Notes: a model not told the origin generated them from the letters alone. Counted from the first letter of the stretch, positions 53,977-63,201 are shown. The stretch: 64,000 nt of DNA from JAZLDV01 sp045614925 (GCA_045614925.1 JAZLDV010000020.1:1-64000); one strand, 5' to 3'. Translations and numbers: made by a program.

Positions 53977-54663
53977 ATGCAATATATTTTATTTGTTATT
54001 GGAAGTATATTTGGGAGCTTTATATGTGCTTATGCATATCGTTTTATAAATCAAGAATCAATAGTTAAAGGAAGAAGTCATTGTGAGCATTGTGGAAAAA
54101 TACTGAATTGGTATGAACTTATTCCTATATTCAGTTATATTCTGTTAAAGGGAAAATGTAGCAGCTGTCATCATAAGATTAGATTTATGCATGTCACTAT
54201 AGAACTATTAGGAGGATGTATATGTGTTTTTGCCTATGCAAAATATCATTTTAGTATTTCTATGGCTATAATTTTGTATATATGTTTTGTTTTATTATTT
54301 ATAGGTCTTGTTGATTATTATACGATGGATGTTTATTTATTCCATCTGATGTGGTTGCTGATTGGGATTTTGATGTATTTATATATATATCCTATTCCTT
54401 TGTTAAAAACAATTCATTATCTGTTTTATTTATCAGTTCCACTTTTTATAGTGAATGTTCTTTTTAAGCCATGTTTTGGGGAAGGGGATCTGTATCTTAT
54501 ATCTTTGTTAGGATTACTGATTAAAGAGAAAACAATATATATGATGATGAATGCAATGATGATAGCAAGCTGTCATATATTCATTTATAGAAGAAATAAA
54601 AAAGAAATGATTCCTTTTGTACCTTATATTGTCGCTTCACTCTATTTGATTCTCTTATTTTAG
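53977..54663 (+). CDS. Prepilin peptidase, type IV leader peptidase (228 aa)
   Basis: A membrane aspartyl protease that cleaves and methylates type IV prepilin-like proteins. The N-terminal domain has the two CxxC pairs (HCEHCGK and CSSCHHK) and the catalytic Asp residues lie in GLVDYYTMD and CFGEGDLYLISLLG (GxGD). About eight hydrophobic helices; length typical of ComC/PilD. AGGGTGATGGA precedes ATG 53977. No pilin, ComG or secretion ATPase genes are in the window, so the substrate system must be elsewhere. Confidence 0.93.
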   Translation: MQYILFVIGSIFGSFICAYAYRFINQESIVKGRSHCEHCGKILNWYELIPIFSYILLKGKCSSCHHKIRFMHVTIELLGGCICVFAYAKYHFSISMAIILYICFVLLFIGLVDYYTMDVYLFHLMWLLIGILMYLYIYPIPLLKTIHYLFYLSVPLFIVNVLFKPCFGEGDLYLISLLGLLIKEKTIYMMMNAMMIASCHIFIYRRNKKEMIPFVPYIVASLYLILLF

Positions 54664-54696
54664 TGTGGTAAAATACATAGGAAATGAGGTGTAAAA

Positions 54697-55722
54697 ATGG
54701 AGAAGATGATAGAAGAATATATGAAAAAATATCCAGAATCTACATTACAGGATATTCTTAAATTATTATATCAATGTGAATTTGGAAGTAATCATATGAT
54801 TCATGACTTAGATCAATGTTATAAATATTTAAAAGATGAATGTTCACATCTTCTTAATACTCATTATGAAATAGAAGAAATAGGAGAAGACTATGTACGT
54901 TTTCACTTGTTTAATGCAAATGAAATAGAATTAAAAACAATAAATCAATTATTCGTTTTATCTTCTAAAAGTCATCCAGATTTAAATCAGTTTATATATA
55001 AATTAAATCAATTAAAAGAACTTTATCCTCATTTTGCATCGGGTATAGAGAGTTATATTCAAGAAGGATGTCCTTCATTACGTCATTCTCAACATTATAG
55101 AGACATATATAATCCACATTATCGCATAATAAAAAAAGGTCTTGTTTCTTATTATCCTTTATTGCTTCAAATCAATAAAGCAACTATGCAAAATAATGAC
55201 CTGATTATTGGAATAGATGGAATGTGTGGTTCAGGAAAAAGTACACTGGCTTCTTTATTATGCTCATTATATGATGCACAGTTATTTTGTATGGATGATT
55301 TTTTCTTACAGAAATATCAAAGAAGTGAAGAAAGATATAGTATACCTGGCGAAAATATTGATCACGAAAGGTTCTTAAAAGAAGTTCTGATTCCTTTAAA
55401 AAATAAGCAGAATGTTTTATACAAAAGATTTAATTGTCAGGTTATGGAGATAGAGGAAGTTGGAGAAATAAAAGAATACAAGCCTATTTCTATTATTGAA
55501 GGAACATATTGTATGCATCCAAAACTTAGAGATTATATTGATTATAGTGTTGTATTAAAGATTGATGAAGAAAAAAGGTTAGAACGCCTAAAACAAAGAA
55601 ATACACCAAATGTATATCAGATGTTTGTTGATAAATGGATTCCTTTAGAAACATTATATTTTGATTATTATCATATAGATGATATATGCGATTTATTAAT
55701 AAAAGAACACTCTTGTTATTAA
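54697..55722 (+). CDS. Two-domain protein with C-terminal uridine-kinase-like P-loop kinase (341 aa)
   Basis: The N-terminal 150 residues form an unfamiliar domain (YPESTLQDILKLLYQCEFGSNHMI, EIGEDYVRFHL, a later GCPSLRHSQHYRDIYNPHYR); the C-terminal half is a P-loop kinase with IGIDGMCGSGKSTLA (about residues 172-184), FCMDDFFL and an EGTYCMHPKL, as in uridine kinase or phosphoribulokinase-like proteins. Known Firmicute homologues are annotated only as AAA or uridine-kinase-like. ATGAGGTGTAAAA precedes ATG 54697. The phosphorylated substrate is unknown; the conserved N-terminal block may bind it. Confidence 0.75.
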   Translation: MEKMIEEYMKKYPESTLQDILKLLYQCEFGSNHMIHDLDQCYKYLKDECSHLLNTHYEIEEIGEDYVRFHLFNANEIELKTINQLFVLSSKSHPDLNQFIYKLNQLKELYPHFASGIESYIQEGCPSLRHSQHYRDIYNPHYRIIKKGLVSYYPLLLQINKATMQNNDLIIGIDGMCGSGKSTLASLLCSLYDAQLFCMDDFFLQKYQRSEERYSIPGENIDHERFLKEVLIPLKNKQNVLYKRFNCQVMEIEEVGEIKEYKPISIIEGTYCMHPKLRDYIDYSVVLKIDEEKRLERLKQRNTPNVYQMFVDKWIPLETLYFDYYHIDDICDLLIKEHSCY

Positions 55723-55736
55723 CAAGAGTGTTTTAT
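55706..55736. terminator. Bidirectional terminator between convergent genes
   Basis: A 12-bp perfect stem AACACTCTTGTT/AACAAGAGTGTT with ATT loop, followed by TTATTATTAT; contains the stop codon of the gene at 54697. Confidence 0.75.
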
Positions 55737-55738
55737 TA

Positions 55739-56005
55739 TTATTCTTCAATGATATCTTGCTTTGCGAAGAAATCTTCTAAAAGCTGTTGTGCATGATCAT
55801 ATTCTTCATCATCTTCGATATAGAATAGATTTTCATTTTCGTAAATTAAAATTTCTAATTCTACATCACCATCTTCATCAATTTCTGTTTCATCATAAAC
55901 AACTAAATATTCATGTTTATATTGTTCACTTTCAAAACTTGTTAGAATAACCCATTCTTTTTCTAAGTCAGTCTGTGAATCTTTTATTATTATAATATCA
56001 CTCAT
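55739..56005 (-). CDS. DUF1292 domain protein (88 aa)
   Basis: The second DUF1292 paralogue of the window: EWVILTSFESEQYKHEYLVVYDE, a central DVELEILIYENENLFYIEDDEEYDHAQ and an acidic C-terminus, matching the gene at 33099. Both encode about 80-90-residue acidic proteins of unknown role common in Firmicutes. AAGGAGATATAAAA precedes ATG 56005. Monocistronic and convergent with the kinase gene. Confidence 0.85.
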   Translation of the reverse strand: MSDIIIIKDSQTDLEKEWVILTSFESEQYKHEYLVVYDETEIDEDGDVELEILIYENENLFYIEDDEEYDHAQQLLEDFFAKQDIIEE

Positions 56006-56111
56006 TTTTATATCTCCTTTTCATATATATACTTATATTATAAGTATAATTGGTGTGTTATACAAATATTTTGTGAGTTTGAAATAAAATAATGATTATG
56101 GATGTAATAAA

Positions 56112-56120
56112 TGATATAAT
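56112..56120 (+). promoter_or_regulatory. Extended -10 promoter of the DJ-1 gene
   Basis: TGA followed by TATAAT (56115-56120), 27 bases upstream of the start codon. No clear -35. Confidence 0.45.
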
Positions 56121-56147
56121 AAGTATATATTTTTGGAGGTAATGAAA

Positions 56148-56690
56148 ATGAAAGCAATTGTTTTATTTAAAGAAGGATATGAAGAAGTTGAAGCTTTATG
56201 TACTGTAGATATTCTAAGAAGAGCGAATGTTGAATGTGATATGGTAGGAATGGATTCAATTGATGTTGTGAGTTCACATAATATTAAGATTACAATGGAT
56301 AAAGTATTTGATGAAGATTGTTATAATGCTGATGCTGTTGTTTTACCTGGAGGATTACCTGGATCAACAAATTTAAGAGATGATGAAAGAGTAATTGAAT
56401 TATTAAAAGACTTTAATGAAAAAGGAAAAGTGATTGCAGCAATCTGTGCTGGACCAATTTCTTTAGAAAAAGCAGGTGTAGTAGCAGGTAAAAATTATAC
56501 TTGCTATCCTGGATTCAATGAACAAATTCCATCAGGAAATTATCAGGATGTTTTAACTTGCGTAGATGGAAATATTATTACTGGAAGAGGACCAGCTGCT
56601 TCTATGGAATTTGGATATAAAGTTTTAGAAGCATTAGGAACTGATCCAAGTGCTTTAATGAAAGCTATGCAATATGATTATGTAAAATAA
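56148..56690 (+). CDS. DJ-1/PfpI family protein (180 aa)
   Basis: A class I glutamine-amidotransferase-like fold of the DJ-1 group. The nucleophile elbow is AAICAGPISLEKAG with Cys near residue 102, the acidic partner is in GYEEVEAL near the N-terminus and the C-terminal helix matches YajL/DJ-1. Members act as redox-sensing chaperones or deglycases; the exact reaction here is inferred only. ATG 56148 is used because GGAGG lies eight bases upstream; the earlier ATG at 56142 is too close. Confidence 0.88.
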   Translation: MKAIVLFKEGYEEVEALCTVDILRRANVECDMVGMDSIDVVSSHNIKITMDKVFDEDCYNADAVVLPGGLPGSTNLRDDERVIELLKDFNEKGKVIAAICAGPISLEKAGVVAGKNYTCYPGFNEQIPSGNYQDVLTCVDGNIITGRGPAASMEFGYKVLEALGTDPSALMKAMQYDYVK

Positions 56691-56713
56691 CAGAGTGAAT
56701 ACTCTGTTTTTTT
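56689..56713 (+). terminator. Terminator of the DJ-1 gene
   Basis: An 8-bp stem AACAGAGT/ACTCTGTT with GAAT loop and a run of seven T; overlaps the stop codon. Confidence 0.75.
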
Positions 56714-56727
56714 GTAGGAGGATATTT

Positions 56728-57432
56728 ATGATATATGTATGTGGTGATATACATGGAAGGCAAGATATTTCTAAATTGAATTCTAAAAATTTTAAGGAAG
56801 GAAAGTCTCTAACAAAAGATGATTATGTGATTATTTGTGGGGATTTTGGTCTTGTCTGGGGATTGGGATTTGAAAAAGAAGATCTTCATTTTCAAAAGTG
56901 GTTAATGGATAAACCTTGGACAACATTGTTTGTTGATGGAAATCATGAGAATTTTGATTTATTAAATTCATATAAGGAAGAAATATGGAATGGTGGAAGG
57001 GTTCATAGGATTAATGATTCTATAATTCATCTTATCAGAGGAGAAATATATAATATTGAAGGGCAGACTATAATGGCATTTGGTGGAGGTGCTAGCCATG
57101 ATACTGATATAAGAAAAGAAGGTATTTCATGGTGGAAAAATGAACTTCCTGTTTTAAGTGAGATAGAAAATGCATGGAATAATTTAAAGCAGTATAATAA
57201 TTGTATTGATTATATTATTAGTCATGATGGTCCTTCTATAATAAGAGATTATTTTCATTATTCACCTATAGATATGACTATGTATTCTTGTGAACACAGA
57301 GATATTCATATGTTCTTTGATGATATATATAAAGATGTGAAATTTAAAAAATGGTATATGGGACATTACCATAAAGACGTTGATATAGATAATATACATA
57401 TCTTATTTGATAAAATAAAACCAATAGAGTAG
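56728..57432 (+). CDS. Metallophosphoesterase (234 aa)
   Basis: A calcineurin-like phosphoesterase with all metal motifs: CGDIHGRQ, CGDFGLVWG, DGNHENF, ISHDGPS and GHYHKDV. The group is common in Firmicutes and phages as a small standalone phosphatase of unknown substrate. GTAGGAGGATATTT precedes ATG 56728; earlier in-frame starts lie within the DJ-1 terminator region. Monocistronic after the DJ-1 terminator. Confidence 0.85.
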   Translation: MIYVCGDIHGRQDISKLNSKNFKEGKSLTKDDYVIICGDFGLVWGLGFEKEDLHFQKWLMDKPWTTLFVDGNHENFDLLNSYKEEIWNGGRVHRINDSIIHLIRGEIYNIEGQTIMAFGGGASHDTDIRKEGISWWKNELPVLSEIENAWNNLKQYNNCIDYIISHDGPSIIRDYFHYSPIDMTMYSCEHRDIHMFFDDIYKDVKFKKWYMGHYHKDVDIDNIHILFDKIKPIE

Positions 57433-57446
57433 TCTCTATTGGTTTT
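57417..57446. terminator. Bidirectional terminator between metallophosphoesterase and M20 genes
   Basis: A 13-bp stem AAAACCAATAGAG and its complement around TAGT, followed by T-run on the right and A-run on the left. Confidence 0.85.
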
Positions 57447-58629
57447 TTAACCACATGATTGCGTTATAGACATATGCTAAACATCCATTTACAACACCAT
57501 TTTCATCAAATAAAACACATGGATGATGTAATGGATATGTATAACCTTCATCAGTATTTCCGCATGCTAATGTTAAAGTGATTGTTGGGATTTTTCTTGA
57601 TATATAAGCAAAATCTTCACTTCCTCCTAGTCGTGCAGGTTTTCCATCATTTAATATAGCACTTTTAAAACAATAATCTTTTCCTAATAAATCTAAAGTA
57701 TGTTCATAAACACTTTGTGATAATTGCTCATCATTTTTTAATGATGGTGTTCCACTTGTAAAAATTAAAGAAGAATCACATCTGAATGCTTTAGATATTC
57801 CATCGACAATATCGGCCATTCTGTTTTTAACATGTGCTCTTAAATCTTCATCAAATGTTCTTAAAGTTCCTTTCATAAGAGCTTTGTTTGCAATTGCATT
57901 TGGAGCATCTCCAGCACTCATTGTTCCAATTGTTAAAATTGCTTCATCACTTGAACCTAATTCTCTTGCTGATATTTCCTGTAATGAAATTAAAATTGAA
58001 CAAGCGCAATGCAATGCATCAATTCCTAATTGTGGTGTTGAACCATGACATCCCTTACCATTTACTTCAATGCTGAAGCAATCAGCAGCAGGTGCATTCA
58101 CTCCACCATCAGATACAATAACAGTTCCTGTTTTTAAATTACAAGCACTCACAACATGCATCATCATACCAGCACTTACATCTTCTAATACGCCATGTTG
58201 TATCATATCTAAAGCACCTTCAAATATTTCTTCAGCACTTTGAAACATAATACGAACAGTTCCGTTTAATTCTTTTTCATGTTTTTTTAATATTTTTGCC
58301 GCACCTAACATCATTGCAGCATGAAAATCATGACCACAGGCATGCATGTTATTTTCTGATTTGAAATCAAGATCAGTTTTATCTTTGATAGCCAAAGCAT
58401 CCATATCTGCTCTTAATAAAAAGATTGGTTTTGTATGTCCTGCTTCAACATATAATCCACATTTACCACAGTTATGAACTTGATAACCCATATTTTCAAG
58501 CTGTTTATAAACATAATCTTTTGTTTCATTTAAATCAAAACCTACTTCTGCATGAGCGTGCAGATATCTTCTATGTGCAATAATTTCATCTTTTATATCA
58601 TTAACTTCTTTTATTAAAATATCTTTCAT
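57436..58629 (-). CDS. M20 family amidohydrolase (397 aa)
   Basis: A cytoplasmic zinc-dependent amidohydrolase of the hippurate hydrolase / N-acyl-amino-acid amidohydrolase type. HACGHDFHAAMMLGAA supplies the first ligands, MFQSAEEIFEGA the catalytic Glu, and LGGSEDFAYIS and LHHPCVLFDE the later ligands. A dimerisation lid lies in the middle. AAAGGAGAACTAGAA precedes ATG 58629. The stop of the yaaA gene lies two bases upstream, so the two likely form an operon. Substrate class is inferred from the family. Confidence 0.9.
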   Translation of the reverse strand: MKDILIKEVNDIKDEIIAHRRYLHAHAEVGFDLNETKDYVYKQLENMGYQVHNCGKCGLYVEAGHTKPIFLLRADMDALAIKDKTDLDFKSENNMHACGHDFHAAMMLGAAKILKKHEKELNGTVRIMFQSAEEIFEGALDMIQHGVLEDVSAGMMMHVVSACNLKTGTVIVSDGGVNAPAADCFSIEVNGKGCHGSTPQLGIDALHCACSILISLQEISARELGSSDEAILTIGTMSAGDAPNAIANKALMKGTLRTFDEDLRAHVKNRMADIVDGISKAFRCDSSLIFTSGTPSLKNDEQLSQSVYEHTLDLLGKDYCFKSAILNDGKPARLGGSEDFAYISRKIPTITLTLACGNTDEGYTYPLHHPCVLFDENGVVNGCLAYVYNAIMWLKNQ

Positions 58630-58631
58630 TT

Positions 58632-59336
58632 CTAGTTCTCCTTTAAAAATACTATATTGTTATTTTCACTCATATCTTCATTATAAGTATAGCCATCTAC
58701 ATTTATTAATTTCAATTCATTTAATGAACTAATTTCGTTTATAATCATTTGATTTAACATCATACCTCTTGCTTTTTTTACATTCATAGAACTACGCTTT
58801 ATTTTGCCATCTTTGATTTCAACAAAATCAATAAAATAAATATGAGGATGTCTGATCATAGATGTAAATTCATGTGAAGCAAGTGAAATAATATAATCTT
58901 CATTTTCAAAATATTGATAAATAGGTGTATACCAATACTCATATAAATTCATATTATTAATTTTCATAGTCATATCTAAACGATATGGTGTAATCATTGT
59001 ATTATAATGTAATACTCCATAATAAGCAGACATAATGCGTACATGATTTTTTAAATAATCATGATGTTGTGCATATTGATCTAATTGCAGCTGCTTAAAG
59101 ACATGTCCCTGATATAATGCAATAGCAGGGTGTTCATTATAATTATTATGATAATAATCATAAACATTCTGTGATTGTTTTGATGAAATTTTCATAATAT
59201 TACAAAGTTCTTCATCATTGTATTGTGCAAGTATTGATTTTAAATACTGTGTTTCATCTTTGAATTCATGAACTTGTGGGATGAAATTGACAGGAGTATA
59301 TTTTAATGTTTTGCTTGGTGCAATAATGACTTTCAT
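58632..59336 (-). CDS. yaaA: Peroxide-stress protein YaaA (234 aa)
   Basis: A YaaA-family protein that lowers intracellular iron and protects DNA under hydrogen peroxide in E. coli. The N-terminal MKVIIAPSKTLKY, a central IALYQGHVFKQL and ITPYRLDMTMKI and C-terminal VKKARGMML are typical. The family fold has a DNA-binding-like helix-hairpin-helix region. Start is ATG 59336, with GAGGTGATTAGT upstream; ATG 59345 lies inside that site. First gene of an operon with the M20 amidohydrolase. Fits with PerR-rubrerythrin as oxidative-stress genes. Confidence 0.9.
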   Translation of the reverse strand: MKVIIAPSKTLKYTPVNFIPQVHEFKDETQYLKSILAQYNDEELCNIMKISSKQSQNVYDYYHNNYNEHPAIALYQGHVFKQLQLDQYAQHHDYLKNHVRIMSAYYGVLHYNTMITPYRLDMTMKINNMNLYEYWYTPIYQYFENEDYIISLASHEFTSMIRHPHIYFIDFVEIKDGKIKRSSMNVKKARGMMLNQMIINEISSLNELKLINVDGYTYNEDMSENNNIVFLKEN

Positions 59337-59414
59337 ACTAATCACCTCTTTCTTATTATAAAGTAAATCTTATAATGAGAAAAGAAATATGTTATACTAG
59401 TTGCGGGTGATATT

Positions 59415-60401
59415 ATGAATACAATAATTATAAATAAAATTTTAATGCATATGTTAGATTTTGAGCATAGAAAAATATTTCATTCTACTGATTTTGTAGA
59501 ATTAAATGAAACATCTATAGATTATTATAGAAAGAAAGTAGAAAAAGCACTAACATCCTCTTCTATGAAAGAATTAACAGTTGGATCATTACATGAAATG
59601 ATGCTTAGAAGTGAAAAAATGATTGAAAGTGATGAAGAGTTTATTAGACAGGCTCATGAACTGACTGATAAATTTTATACTTTAGGAGCTGTGATTGGTG
59701 AAATGCCTAATAGTAATCTTATGTTTGTAGATTGTTATAAAGATGGGCAAAGAGTTGTTGCTGCTTTAAAAATTAATTATAGAATGATTCCTATGTGTGT
59801 TGTAGAGGAAGGAAATGTTCGTATTACCAAATCACAGGTACTTCCAACACAAGGGGCAAATGTAGATGAGGCTATTATTATTAATTGTGATGAAAAGAAG
59901 TTATTCTTAATTGAAAAGAAATATAGTATTGATGGAAAGCAGGATTATTATTTAAATCCTCAATGGATTAAAGGTGAAGAAAAACTGACTGATAAACAAA
60001 AGATTTCAACTATGAAAAAAGTTATTAAAAAAATGGATGATATGTATAATGTCAATGATGGGAAAACTTTACCATTAATGAAACAAGAAATACAAGAAAA
60101 GATTGATACACATGATGTTATCAGACCTTTAGAAATAGTGAAAAAAGTTTTAGAAAAAGATTATCAGGCACAAGAAGAAAGTGAATTGATGATGAGAGAT
60201 TTAGGTATTGGTGAAGATGATATGATTCAAAGTGTATCTTTATCTTCTATGGATAAATGTAAACTTGTTTTAGATGAAGATATTGAAATTATTATTCCTA
60301 TAGATGATTATTTAAATGGAAATCATATTGAAAAAATTAAACAAGGTGATGGAACTTATTCGATTGTATTAAAGGATATAAGTGAAGTTATTGTAAAATA
60401 A
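59415..60401 (+). CDS. Nucleoid-associated protein, NdpA/YejK type (328 aa)
   Basis: A protein of the NA37/YejK family, which binds the nucleoid. The family blocks are in residues about 60-180 (VGSLHEMMLRSEKM, AHELTDKFYTLGAVIGEMPNSNLMFVDCYKDGQRVVAALKINYR), with the C-terminal DLGIGEDDMIQSVSL. GGGTGATATT precedes ATG 59415, and TATACT at 59393-59398 may be the -10 box. Monocistronic. No phage or plasmid genes are nearby, so a chromosomal architectural role is likely. Confidence 0.8.
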   Translation: MNTIIINKILMHMLDFEHRKIFHSTDFVELNETSIDYYRKKVEKALTSSSMKELTVGSLHEMMLRSEKMIESDEEFIRQAHELTDKFYTLGAVIGEMPNSNLMFVDCYKDGQRVVAALKINYRMIPMCVVEEGNVRITKSQVLPTQGANVDEAIIINCDEKKLFLIEKKYSIDGKQDYYLNPQWIKGEEKLTDKQKISTMKKVIKKMDDMYNVNDGKTLPLMKQEIQEKIDTHDVIRPLEIVKKVLEKDYQAQEESELMMRDLGIGEDDMIQSVSLSSMDKCKLVLDEDIEIIIPIDDYLNGNHIEKIKQGDGTYSIVLKDISEVIVK

Positions 60402-60548
60402 AGAGTCATAAAAAACACTTAAAATTAATGACTTAAGATAATAAAGAGAATATTTATAAATAATATTTTCTTTGTGTTATACAATATAGATGCAAAGTAA
60501 GCGATTGAATTATTCAAAAGATATTTATAAAGATTAAAAATATGTATA

Positions 60549-60562
60549 AGAAAGCGTTATCA
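60549..60562 (+). promoter_or_regulatory. Candidate CcpA catabolite-response element (cre)
   Basis: AGAAAGCGTTATCA matches the cre consensus TGWAARCGYTWNCA at 13 of 14 positions. It lies about 65 bases upstream of the -10 box of the glycogen phosphorylase gene, a typical activating position. The surrounding 60402-60691 gap otherwise holds only AT-rich sequence, a weak stem near 60442-60472 and the promoter. Confidence 0.55.
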
Positions 60563-60625
60563 AATTAAAAAAATGTTGATAAATGGCAAAAAAAATTGAA
60601 TTCAAGTGGATATTGATTCTATTTG

Positions 60626-60634
60626 TGGTATAAT
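60626..60634 (+). promoter_or_regulatory. Extended -10 promoter of glgP
   Basis: TGG followed by TATAAT (60629-60634), about 58 bases before the start codon. -35 is not convincing. Confidence 0.55.
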
Positions 60635-60691
60635 ACTATGGCTTAGCAAAAAAGTATAAGGATGAGTAAAATATTGTAAGGGAGAGAGATT

Positions 60692-63085
60692 ATGTTTAAA
60701 AACAAAGAAGAATTTAAATTTGAGTTTTCTAAGAGAATTATCGAATCTTACGGTAGAACTGTAGAAGAATCTCATATGACAGAAAAATTCATGGTTTTAG
60801 GAACAATGGTTAGAGACTATGCTTCAGTTAACTGGGCAATGACTAAAATGTATACTAAAACTAAACAACAAAAACAAGTTCATTATTTTTCAATGGAATT
60901 CTTAATTGGTCGTTTATTAGTTAATAACATGATGAATTTAGGAATCTATGAAATCGCTAAAGAAGGGTTAGCAGATTTCAACATTAATATTCATGACTTA
61001 GAAGAGTTAGAATCAGATGCAGGTTTAGGAAACGGTGGTTTAGGTCGTTTAGCTGCTTGTTTCATGGATTCATTAGCATCTTTATCTTATCCAGGTTTTG
61101 GACATACAATTCGTTATGAATATGGTTTATTTAAACAAAAAATTGAAAATGGTTACCAAGTTGAAGTACCTGATCAATGGTTAAAATTAGGAAATATGTG
61201 GGAAGTTCGTAAACCAAAACATGCAGTGGATGTTAAATTCTGGGGACGCGTAGTTTGGAACGAAAGCACAGGTAAATGGGATCATGTTGATGCTGAATGT
61301 GTAAGAGCAGTTCCTTATGATATGCCAATTGTAGGTAACAATACAACTGTAACAAATACATTACGTTTATGGCATGCTGAACCAAGTGACAACATTCCAT
61401 CAAACAAAGACTTTAGACAATATGCTCAAGAAATCAGAGATATCTGTCAAACATTATATCCAGATGATTCAACATTAGCTGGACGTACTTTACGTTTAAA
61501 ACAACAATACTTCTTTGTATCAGCTGGTTTAAACTCAATTATTAAAAATCACTTAAGAGTTTATCCAAACTTAGATAACTTCCATGAAAAGAACGTTATC
61601 CAATTAAATGATACACACCCAGTATTAGTTGTACCAGAATTAATGCGTATCTTAATTGATGAATTCGGATATGAATGGGATAAAGCTTGGGAAATCACAA
61701 GCAAAACATGTGCATATACTAACCATACTATCTTAGCAGAAGCTTTAGAAAAATGGCCAGTACAAACTATGCAATCATTATTACCAAGAGTTTATCAAAT
61801 TGTTGAAGAAATCAATAGAAGATTCATTGGTTTTGTTAAAAAACAAACTTCTAATGATGATATCGTTAACAGAACAATGATTATCAAAGATGGTCAAGTT
61901 CATATGGCTCACTTAGCAATCGCTGGAAGCTTCAGTGTTAATGGGGTAGCTAGATTACACACTGAAATCTTAATGAATCAAGAAATGAAAGATTTCAATG
62001 AAATCTTCCCAACTAAATTCAACAATAAAACAAATGGAATTACTCATAGAAGATGGTTAGCATACTCAAATCCTGAATTATCTTCATTATTAAATGAAAC
62101 AATTGGAAATGAATGGGTAATGCATCCAGAAGAATTAGAAGAATTAGCTAAATTTGCTGATGATTCTATTGTTCAAGGAAAATTCTTAAATGTTAAGCAA
62201 CAAAGAAAAGAAATCTTAGCTAAATATATTAAAGAACATAATGGTATTGATGTAGATCCTAACAGTATCTTTGATATTCAAGTTAAGAGATTACATGCAT
62301 ATAAACGTCAATTATTAAATATCATGCATGTTATCTATTTATATCAAGAAATGAAAGCTAATCCAAATTTCAGAATTCAACCAAGAACATTTATCTTTGG
62401 AGCAAAAGCTGCACCAGCTTATTACTTCGCTAAAAAAGTTATTAAATTAATTAATAGCGTTGCTGATGTAGTAAATAATGATCCAGAAACAAATAAATTC
62501 TTAAAAGTTGTATTCATCGAAAACTATGGTGTTACTATTGCTGAAAAAATTATGCCAGCTGCAGATGTTTCTGAACAAATTTCTACTGCAGGTAAAGAAG
62601 CAAGTGGTACTGGAAATATGAAATTCATGATGAACGGTGCTATTACTGTAGGAACTTTAGATGGTGCTAACGTTGAAATCGCTGAATTAGTTGGTGATGA
62701 AAACATTGTTATCTTTGGATTAAAAGATAATGAAATTAATGATTTAAGAAATAGTGGTCAATATCATGCATGGAATTATTACAACAATGATCCAAGAATC
62801 AAACGTGTTGTTGATTCATTAGTTGATGGTACATTCCATGAGTCAAGAGAAGAATTCAGAATGATCTTTGATGAATTAATGAATAGAAATGATGAATACT
62901 TCTTATTCGCTGACTTTGTATCTTATATGGATGCTCATGCAAAAATTGATGCATTATATCAAAATAAACAACTTTGGGCAAAAATGTGCTTAATGAACAT
63001 TGCTAAATCAGGATTCTTCTCTTCAGATAGAACTATTGAAGACTATGTAAGAGATATCTGGAATTTAGAAAGAGTTCAAAGATAG
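60692..63085 (+). CDS. glgP: Glycogen/starch/alpha-glucan phosphorylase (797 aa)
   Basis: PLP-dependent phosphorolysis of alpha-1,4 glucans to glucose-1-phosphate. The PLP lysine is K644 in GTGNMKFMMNG; LESDAGLGNGGLGRLAACFMDS, YGLFKQKIENG and DTHPVLVVPELM are also canonical. Length is typical. GGGAGAGAGATT precedes ATG 60692. It stands alone, with an extended -10 promoter and a candidate cre site upstream, suggesting carbon-catabolite control. Codon use favours C-ending codons, consistent with strong expression. Other glycogen genes are not in the window. Confidence 0.95.
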   Translation: MFKNKEEFKFEFSKRIIESYGRTVEESHMTEKFMVLGTMVRDYASVNWAMTKMYTKTKQQKQVHYFSMEFLIGRLLVNNMMNLGIYEIAKEGLADFNINIHDLEELESDAGLGNGGLGRLAACFMDSLASLSYPGFGHTIRYEYGLFKQKIENGYQVEVPDQWLKLGNMWEVRKPKHAVDVKFWGRVVWNESTGKWDHVDAECVRAVPYDMPIVGNNTTVTNTLRLWHAEPSDNIPSNKDFRQYAQEIRDICQTLYPDDSTLAGRTLRLKQQYFFVSAGLNSIIKNHLRVYPNLDNFHEKNVIQLNDTHPVLVVPELMRILIDEFGYEWDKAWEITSKTCAYTNHTILAEALEKWPVQTMQSLLPRVYQIVEEINRRFIGFVKKQTSNDDIVNRTMIIKDGQVHMAHLAIAGSFSVNGVARLHTEILMNQEMKDFNEIFPTKFNNKTNGITHRRWLAYSNPELSSLLNETIGNEWVMHPEELEELAKFADDSIVQGKFLNVKQQRKEILAKYIKEHNGIDVDPNSIFDIQVKRLHAYKRQLLNIMHVIYLYQEMKANPNFRIQPRTFIFGAKAAPAYYFAKKVIKLINSVADVVNNDPETNKFLKVVFIENYGVTIAEKIMPAADVSEQISTAGKEASGTGNMKFMMNGAITVGTLDGANVEIAELVGDENIVIFGLKDNEINDLRNSGQYHAWNYYNNDPRIKRVVDSLVDGTFHESREEFRMIFDELMNRNDEYFLFADFVSYMDAHAKIDALYQNKQLWAKMCLMNIAKSGFFSSDRTIEDYVRDIWNLERVQR

Positions 63086-63091
63086 TAAACT

Positions 63092-63121
63092 AAACCGAGA
63101 GATTTAATCTTTCGGTTTTTT
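63092..63121 (+). terminator. Terminator of glgP
   Basis: A roughly 11-bp stem AACCGAGAGATT/AATCTTTCGGTT with one G-T pair, followed by TTTTTT. Confidence 0.8.
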
Positions 63122-63145
63122 CTTTTGACTTATGATACATATTTT

Positions 63146-63175
63146 TTGACAATTATATACAATACATCATAAAAT
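63146..63175 (+). promoter_or_regulatory. Promoter of the right-edge secreted protein gene
   Basis: TTGACA and TAAAAT with an 18-base spacer, 26 bases upstream of ATG 63202. Confidence 0.65.
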
Positions 63176-63201
63176 AAGTACGTAATAGAAGGAGGGGTTA
63201 T

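Noticed and set aside
57888..58076. Plus-strand open frame inside the M20 amidohydrolase gene
   Set aside because: Leu/His-rich product typical of the reverse complement of coding sequence, with no ribosome binding site.
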